From the NCBI RefSeq assembly GCF_002352765.1, contig NZ_KZ293963.1, positions 186,001-250,000 of the forward strand: a stretch of DNA of 64,000 bases, written 5' to 3'. The stretch comes from Alteribacter populi. Its GTDB lineage: Bacteria; Bacillota; Bacilli; Bacillales; Salisediminibacteriaceae. A model generated the notes under the pieces. That model ran no database searches. It was not told the DNA's origin and was given only the letters and a program-made list of their open reading frames with translations. The position numbers and the translations under genes are program-made. Positions 58,848 through 64,000 of this stretch are shown here, piece by piece; the first letter of the stretch is position 1, and each line of letters starts with the position of its first letter.

Positions 58848-60932
58848 ATGGTCAAAAAAATTCTTCTAATTGGAGGCGGAACAGGAGGAGCGGCATTATT
58901 TGATGTCCTTCACCGAACCGCTCATACACAAGTGGAAGGGGTTGTAGATTTAAACATAAAGAGCCCTGGTTGTTTAAAAGCAAAGCGCGCTCATATTCCT
59001 GTTTTTACACAGTGGCAGAAAGCGTTAAGTCAGCTCAGTGGCATTGACACAGTCATTGAAGTAACGGGTGATCCGGCTTTATATGAAAATTTGCGAAATG
59101 AATTGTCGGCAAAACCGATTACGCTCATACCTAGTTCAGTCGCATCCATTCTTTTTTACTTGATCGAAGAAAAAGAAGAACTTTTGAATGAGAAAACAAA
59201 GCACTTCTCTAAATTAGAGTTGATACTAAACTCAACTCATGATGGAATGATTGCAATTGATGATGAGGAAAGAATCACGCTGATTAATAAGCGTGCTGAA
59301 GAAATAGCAGGATTAAAAAAAGAAGACACCATTGGAAAGGCAATTCATAGTGTGCTTCCTTCTAGTAAATTACCACGTATTTTAAAAACAGGGAGGGTTG
59401 AAAGAAATCAACGCCAAGCGATTTACCAAGGGAGGGCGATTATTACCACTCGCTTACCGATGAAGGTGGGAAACCACACAATCGGGGCTCTTGCTGTGTT
59501 CAAAGATATTACTGAAATCGAGCAAATGGCTGAGGAAGTAACAAACTTAAAGAGTGTTCAAACGATGCTAGAAGCTATTATCCATTCGTCTGATGATGCG
59601 ATCAGTGTAGTCGATGAAGAAGGAAAGGGGTTAATTATTAACCCTGCCTATACGAGACTTACAGGTCTTACGCCGGAGGAAGTACTTAATAAACCCGCGA
59701 CAACAGACATTTCTGAAGGAGAGAGTATGCACCTTCAAGTGATAAAAACGCGTAAACCTGTACGCGGAACGAGACTTAAAGTGGGTCCTAAGCGAAAAGA
59801 TGTCATTGTAAACGTAGCACCAGTTATTGTAGATGGAACGTTAAAAGGGAGTATTGGCATCATTCATGATGTATCGGAATTAGAAACGTTAAATACAGAA
59901 TTAGAACGAGCTAAACAGATCATCAGAACATTAGAAGCGAAATATACGTTTGAAGATATTATTGGCGATTCCGAGGAATTTAACATTGCAATAGAACAGG
60001 CGAAAATGGCTGCTACAACCCCTGCTACTATTTTACTTCGAGGTGAATCGGGTACGGGTAAGGAATTGTTTGCCCATGCTATACATAATGGAAGCGATCG
60101 CAAATATAACAAGTTTGTAAGAGTCAACTGTGCTGCCATATCTGAAAGTTTGCTTGAAAGTGAACTTTTCGGGTATGAAGAGGGCGCATTTTCTGGTGCT
60201 AAACGTGGAGGGAAAAAAGGATTATTTGAAGAAGCGCACGGAGGGACTATTTTTCTAGATGAAATCGGAGAATTAAAGAGCGAAACACAAGCTAAACTCC
60301 TTCGGGTATTGCAAGAAAAAGAAGTGGTTCGGGTGGGAAGTACGAAGACGATTGACATTGATGTACGAGTGGTCGCGGCAACGAATGTGAACCTCGAGCA
60401 AAAAATGAATGAAAAAGAATTTCGGAGTGACTTGTACTACCGTCTCAATCGAATGCCTATTCAAATCCCACCATTACGTGCAAGAAAAGAGGATATACCA
60501 AATATTTGCCAGCATTTATTAACAAAGTTGAATCAAGATTATGGGAGAAACGTCGAAGGTTTGACTGAAAGTGGACTTAACCATTTAATGAATTATAATT
60601 GGCCAGGTAACGTCAGGGAGTTAGAAAATATATTAGGGAGAGCAATGATTCATATGCATTATTCACAAATATTGATTGATACTACCCATTTGCCTCCATT
60701 AGCAATGGAAAAATCGAGCACTTCTAAACAGGCGGAGGAAAAGTTAGGTGAAGAAAGTATAGGAAGCCTTCAGGAGCAAATGGAAGAAAAGGAAAAAGAA
60801 ATTATTAAACGGACATTAAAAGCTTTTAGTAATAATAAAACGAAAACGGCAGAAGCCTTACAGTTATCAATACGTAATTTATATTACAAAATGGACAAGC
60901 TAAATCTAAAGGTAATAAAGGACAGTGAATAA
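58848..60932 (+). CDS. bkdR: Sigma-54-dependent activator BkdR
   Basis: 695 residues. N-terminal nucleotide-binding-like region (ILLIGGGTGGAALFDVL), two PAS domains (about 120-225 and 245-350), AAA+ domain with Walker A GESGTGKE at 399-406, sigma-54 contact loop GAFSGA at 446-451 (Ser where most activators have Thr), Walker B GGTIFLDEIGE, and a Fis-type helix-turn-helix at the end (AEALQLSIRNLYYKMDKL). Controls branched-chain keto-acid degradation. ATG 58848 chosen over the ATG at 58773 because GGGGGGAG precedes it. Confidence 0.92.
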   Translation: MVKKILLIGGGTGGAALFDVLHRTAHTQVEGVVDLNIKSPGCLKAKRAHIPVFTQWQKALSQLSGIDTVIEVTGDPALYENLRNELSAKPITLIPSSVASILFYLIEEKEELLNEKTKHFSKLELILNSTHDGMIAIDDEERITLINKRAEEIAGLKKEDTIGKAIHSVLPSSKLPRILKTGRVERNQRQAIYQGRAIITTRLPMKVGNHTIGALAVFKDITEIEQMAEEVTNLKSVQTMLEAIIHSSDDAISVVDEEGKGLIINPAYTRLTGLTPEEVLNKPATTDISEGESMHLQVIKTRKPVRGTRLKVGPKRKDVIVNVAPVIVDGTLKGSIGIIHDVSELETLNTELERAKQIIRTLEAKYTFEDIIGDSEEFNIAIEQAKMAATTPATILLRGESGTGKELFAHAIHNGSDRKYNKFVRVNCAAISESLLESELFGYEEGAFSGAKRGGKKGLFEEAHGGTIFLDEIGELKSETQAKLLRVLQEKEVVRVGSTKTIDIDVRVVAATNVNLEQKMNEKEFRSDLYYRLNRMPIQIPPLRARKEDIPNICQHLLTKLNQDYGRNVEGLTESGLNHLMNYNWPGNVRELENILGRAMIHMHYSQILIDTTHLPPLAMEKSSTSKQAEEKLGEESIGSLQEQMEEKEKEIIKRTLKAFSNNKTKTAEALQLSIRNLYYKMDKLNLKVIKDSE

Positions 60933-60939
60933 TATTGCT

Positions 60940-60972
60940 TGCAAAATATTGCGTACAATGCAATATTTTGCA
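60940..60972. promoter_or_regulatory. Perfect 13-bp inverted repeat, probable BkdR binding site
   Basis: TGCAAAATATTGC (60940-60952) and GCAATATTTTGCA (60960-60972) with a 7-base spacer. It is centred about 80 bp upstream of the sigma-54 promoter, where an activator's upstream site is expected. It could also act as the bkdR transcript's 3' hairpin. Confidence 0.65.
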
Positions 60973-61037
60973 CTTTGTGCTTGGTTGCTTTTGATATGAA
61001 ATTCTTTATCTGAAAGCGTTTTCCGTTTTTGGTGAAG

Positions 61038-61054
61038 TTGGCATCATTTTTGCA
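61038..61054 (+). promoter_or_regulatory. Sigma-54 (SigL) promoter of the bkd operon
   Basis: TTGGCATCATTTTTGCA gives GG at -24 and GC at -12 with the required 10-base interval, matching TTGGCAC-N5-TTGCW. It precedes ptb by about 45 bases. Confidence 0.85.
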
Positions 61055-61100
61055 TTAATATTAACGTGGAAGATCGGCATCATGAAAGGTAGGGTGAAAT

Positions 61101-62003
61101 ATGACGTTTGAAGACCTATTGCAACGGATTAAGGCGAACAATAGCAATAAGAAAAAAATAGCCATTGCCCATGCAATTGACGAGAGTCTCTTCTTAGCAG
61201 CTAAAAGAGCATTAGAAGCAGAGGTTGCCTCATTTGTTTTTGTTGGGCCAAAAGAGACGATGGTGAAATTGGCGGAAGCAGCAAACATCGCCAATAATGA
61301 TGGTGTGACTTTTGTTGATTCGAGTAATGAAAAAGAGTCAGCCTCCAGCGCAACTTCACTAGTCAATAATGGTGAAGCTGATGTTTTGATGAAAGGTATG
61401 GTGGGGACATCAACTTTATTAAAGGCTGTTTTAAATAAAGAGAATGGATTGAGAAGTGGGAAGGTACTTTCTCACGTAGCAGCATTTGATCTACCAGAGC
61501 GAGATTCTTTATTATTACTCACGGATGCAGCAATGAACATTGCTCCTGATTTAAAAGAGAAGCTTGACATCGCTTCAAATGCCGTTGATGTAGCTCATCG
61601 CATCGGTATGGAGCAACCAAAAGTAGCTGCATTGGCAGCAGTAGAAACGGTTAACCCAGCAATGCAAGCGACGCTAGATGCTGCTGCACTTACGCAAATG
61701 AATCAACGAGGTCAACTTAAAGGATGCATTATGGATGGCCCTTTAGCGTTTGATATTTCGGTATCACCCGAAGCTGCGGCTCAGAAAAAAATAAATTCGG
61801 AAGTTGCAGGTCAAGCAGATCTTTTACTCGTCCCTTCAATTGAAACGGGAAATGCCATTTATAAGTCACTCACGATTTTTGGAAAAGCGAATGTGGGTGG
61901 CATCATTGCAGGAGCGAAAGCCCCGATTGTCCTGACAAGTAGAGCTGACTCAATTGAAAGTAAATTATTTTCTATGACGTTGGCTGTAGGTGCTGCACTT
62001 TAG
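61101..62003 (+). CDS. ptb: Phosphate butyryltransferase
   Basis: 300 residues of the phosphate acetyl/butyryl transferase family. DVLMKGMVGTSTLLKAVLNKENGLR (near 94-118), DAAMNIAPDL, MDGPLAFDISVSPEAA and VGGIIAGAKAPIVLTSRADS at the C-terminus. Converts (iso)butyryl- or branched acyl-CoA to acyl phosphate. With Buk it yields ATP from branched-chain amino acid breakdown. First gene after the SigL promoter. Confidence 0.94.
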   Translation: MTFEDLLQRIKANNSNKKKIAIAHAIDESLFLAAKRALEAEVASFVFVGPKETMVKLAEAANIANNDGVTFVDSSNEKESASSATSLVNNGEADVLMKGMVGTSTLLKAVLNKENGLRSGKVLSHVAAFDLPERDSLLLLTDAAMNIAPDLKEKLDIASNAVDVAHRIGMEQPKVAALAAVETVNPAMQATLDAAALTQMNQRGQLKGCIMDGPLAFDISVSPEAAAQKKINSEVAGQADLLLVPSIETGNAIYKSLTIFGKANVGGIIAGAKAPIVLTSRADSIESKLFSMTLAVGAAL

Positions 62004-62081
62004 GACTTTGTGATAGATCCAAAGCAAAAATGTGATGGGCAACCACGATAAATGCCCGTAAATTAGAGGAGGAATAATTAG

Positions 62082-63182
62082 ATGGAAATCTTTAAGTACA
62101 TGGAAAGTTATGACTATGAACAAGTGGTAGTATGTCAAGATCAACAATCGGGCTTAAAAGCGATCATCGCTATTCATGACACAACTCTTGGACCTGCTTT
62201 AGGTGGTACACGGATGTGGACATACGATAACGAATCAGCAGCATTTGAAGATGCGTTGCGATTGTCAAAAGGAATGACGTACAAAAATGCAGCGGCAGGG
62301 TTAAACCTTGGTGGAGGTAAGACAGTTATTATTGGCGATCCGCGCAAAGATAAAAATGAAGCAATGTTTCGTGCATTTGGTCGATATATCCAAGGGCTAA
62401 ATGGTCGTTACATCACAGCTGAGGATGTAGGCACAACCGTTGACGATATGGATTTAGTCTATCAAGAGACAGATTATGTAACTGGTATTTCTCCTGCATT
62501 CGGTTCTTCTGGCAACCCTTCCCCGGTAACAGCTTATGGTGTTTATGTCGGGATGAAGGCAGCAGCAAAAGAAGCGTTTGGATCAGATTCATTACAAGGT
62601 AAGCGTGTTGCTGTTCAAGGGATTGGAAATGTTGCATTCAACCTTTGCCGTCACCTGCATAAAGAAGGTGCGAAGCTAATTGTAACGGACATTAATGAAG
62701 ATGCCGTAGCGAAAGCTGTGACAGAATTCGGTGCAGAAGCGGTCAATATTGATGATATCTATAGTGTCGATTGTGATATCTATGCCCCATGTGCACTAGG
62801 TGCTACGATCAATGATGAAACGTTATCACAATTAAACGCAAAGGTCATTGCTGGTGCGGCGAATAACCAATTAAAAGAAACAAGACATGGTGAAGCTTTA
62901 GAAGAAAAAGGCATGATTTATGCTCCAGATTACGTGATTAACTCCGGCGGGGTAATCAATGTAGCAGATGAATTAAACGGGTATAACCGTGACCGAGCAA
63001 TGAAAAAAGTAGAGACGATTTACGATAACATCTCGAAGATTTTTGAGATTGCCAAACGCGATAATATTCCATCTTACGTAGCTGCTGATCGAATGGCTGA
63101 AGAACGTATTGAAACGATGCGTCGTTCTCGTAAGCAGTTCTTGCAAAATGACATGAATATTATGAGTCGAGGAAAAAGGTAA
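62082..63182 (+). CDS. bcd: Leucine (branched-chain amino acid) dehydrogenase
   Basis: 366 residues. LGPALGGTRMWTY (33-45), catalytic Lys in GLNLGGGKTVIIGDP (near 72-86; also K68 region), GRYITAEDVGT, Rossmann motif GIGNVAFNLC near 180, and CALGATINDETL. Oxidatively deaminates Leu, Val and Ile, feeding the keto-acid pathway. GGAGGA upstream. Confidence 0.95.
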   Translation: MEIFKYMESYDYEQVVVCQDQQSGLKAIIAIHDTTLGPALGGTRMWTYDNESAAFEDALRLSKGMTYKNAAAGLNLGGGKTVIIGDPRKDKNEAMFRAFGRYIQGLNGRYITAEDVGTTVDDMDLVYQETDYVTGISPAFGSSGNPSPVTAYGVYVGMKAAAKEAFGSDSLQGKRVAVQGIGNVAFNLCRHLHKEGAKLIVTDINEDAVAKAVTEFGAEAVNIDDIYSVDCDIYAPCALGATINDETLSQLNAKVIAGAANNQLKETRHGEALEEKGMIYAPDYVINSGGVINVADELNGYNRDRAMKKVETIYDNISKIFEIAKRDNIPSYVAADRMAEERIETMRRSRKQFLQNDMNIMSRGKR

Positions 63183-63232
63183 GGATAACCGTATAATAAC
63201 GGTAACCTTGATACATGATGGAGGTAAACGAA

Positions 63233-64000
63233 GTGGAACATAAAGAACATCGTATTTTAGCTATCAACCCAGGATCAACATCAACGAAAATTGGTATTTT
63301 TGACAATGAACGCTCGATTCTAGAAGAAACAATCCGTCATGATCGAGATACATTGTCAGACTATGATTCCATTATCGACCAGTACCCATTTCGAAAGCAG
63401 ATGATTCTTGAAACATTAGATAATCAAGGAATCAACCTTTCTAAATTGTCTGCTGTCGTCGGCAGAGGGGGGCTTCTTCGTCCAATCGAAGGCGGCACTT
63501 ATGAAGTGAATGAATTAATGCTTCAAGATTTGAGAGACGGATATTCAGGTCAACATGCTTCAAACCTTGGAGGAATTGTGGCCAATGAAATCGCAAAGCA
63601 ACTTAACATTCCTTCATATATTGTTGACCCTGTAGTTGTTGATGAAATGCATGAACTAGCTAAAATTTCAGGATTTGCAGATTTTGAACGTAAAAGTATC
63701 TTTCACGCTCTTAATCAAAAAGCGGTAGCAAGAAGAGTAGCCAAAGATAAAGGGCGAGCTTATGAAGATTTGCGTCTGATTGTCGTTCATATGGGTGGTG
63801 GGATTACCGTTGGTGCCCATGAGAATGGCCGAGTCATTGACGTAAATAATGGTTTGCACGGGGAGGGCCCATTTTCTCCTGAACGTGCGGGATCAGTCCC
63901 TGCTGGAGACTTAGTCGCAATGTGTTTTAGTGGAGATTACTATTCAGATGAGATAATGAAAAAAATTGTAGGCCAAGGGGGCCTCGTTGGCCATCTCGGA
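63233..64000 (+). CDS. buk: Butyrate kinase, N-terminal part
   Basis: 256 codons visible, open to the end of the window. ASKHA fold: LAINPGSTSTKIGIF (9-23), GRGGLLRPIEGGTYEVN (near 78-94), YIVDPVVVDEM, and HMGGGITVGAHENGRVIDVNN with the phosphate-binding glycines; ERAGSVPAGDL follows. Converts butyryl or branched acyl phosphate plus ADP to acid plus ATP. GTG start with GGAGGT six bases upstream. Operon ptb-bcd-buk. Confidence 0.94.
   Translation, partial: MEHKEHRILAINPGSTSTKIGIFDNERSILEETIRHDRDTLSDYDSIIDQYPFRKQMILETLDNQGINLSKLSAVVGRGGLLRPIEGGTYEVNELMLQDLRDGYSGQHASNLGGIVANEIAKQLNIPSYIVDPVVVDEMHELAKISGFADFERKSIFHALNQKAVARRVAKDKGRAYEDLRLIVVHMGGGITVGAHENGRVIDVNNGLHGEGPFSPERAGSVPAGDLVAMCFSGDYYSDEIMKKIVGQGGLVGHLG

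Noticed and set aside
1..64000. CRISPR arrays, prophage, toxin-antitoxin or defence islands
   Set aside because: No regularly spaced direct repeats, phage genes or recognised defence genes; the repeats seen are dispersed single intergenic elements.

Overview
The window reads as chromosomal DNA from a low-to-moderate G+C, endospore-forming Bacillaceae. It carries the complete spoIIIA operon, spoIVB and spo0A, the comG competence operon, and a long stretch collinear with the Bacillus subtilis yqg-yqh-yqi region. An OLE RNA with its partner gene oapA lies inside the isoprenoid operon. OLE is typical of anaerobic or extremophilic Firmicutes, so an alkaliphilic or halophilic Bacillus relative is the best guess. 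That lifestyle is inference. No rRNA, prophage, CRISPR array or resistance island was seen.

Layout. 1-6770: end of a FetA/FetB-type metal-efflux ABC operon, a membrane protein fused to a YqgV domain, yqgW and yqgX homologues, a MidA-family methyltransferase, yqgY and a YtxH stress protein. 6927-7001: tRNA-Gln on the minus strand. 7215-12324: comGA-GB, a 373-bp gap, comGC-GD-GE-GF-GG, then aroK and yqzE. 12507-14973 (minus): yqhG and the SNF2 helicase yqhH. The tapA-sipW-tasA-sinIR block that sits near here in B. subtilis is missing. 15298-19564: tandem glycine riboswitch and gcvT-gcvPA-gcvPB. 19658-20981: a decayed ISL3-family insertion sequence. 21080-28903: yqhL, lipM, a class II ribonucleotide reductase behind NrdR boxes, mntR, yqhO, a PAP2-like relic and yqhP. 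29052-33538: yqhQ, yqhR, aroQ, yqhT, efp, yqhV. 33635-38924: spoIIIAA-AH. 39104-45340: an orphan gene, accB-accC-yqhY, nusB, folD, xseA-xseB. 45337-49490: ispA, OLE RNA, oapA, dxs. 49506-55494: tlyA, ahrC, recN, spoIVB, spo0A. 55672-58222: a three-gene, translationally coupled cassette encoding a SteA-like protein, a GT2 glycosyltransferase and a MraY/WecA-like membrane protein. 58344-64000: a YqzF protein, the sigma-54 activator bkdR, a SigL promoter with a palindromic upstream site, ptb, bcd and the start of buk.

How the genes work together. Glycine cleavage (gcv) and LipM, which loads octanoate onto GcvH, are functionally linked. AccB/AccC and the bkd genes supply straight- and branched-chain acyl precursors. 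IspA and Dxs make isoprenoid precursors around OLE/OapA. The SpoIIIA channel, SpoIVB and Spo0A belong to sporulation.

Between genes there are several families of short dispersed repeats. One has TGTTCAAAA/TTTTGAACA ends, with five copies in the window. Another folds as nested hairpins. The least explained coding features are the SteA/GT2/MraY-like cassette and the DUF1385-YqgV fusion, which has its own internal ribosome binding site.
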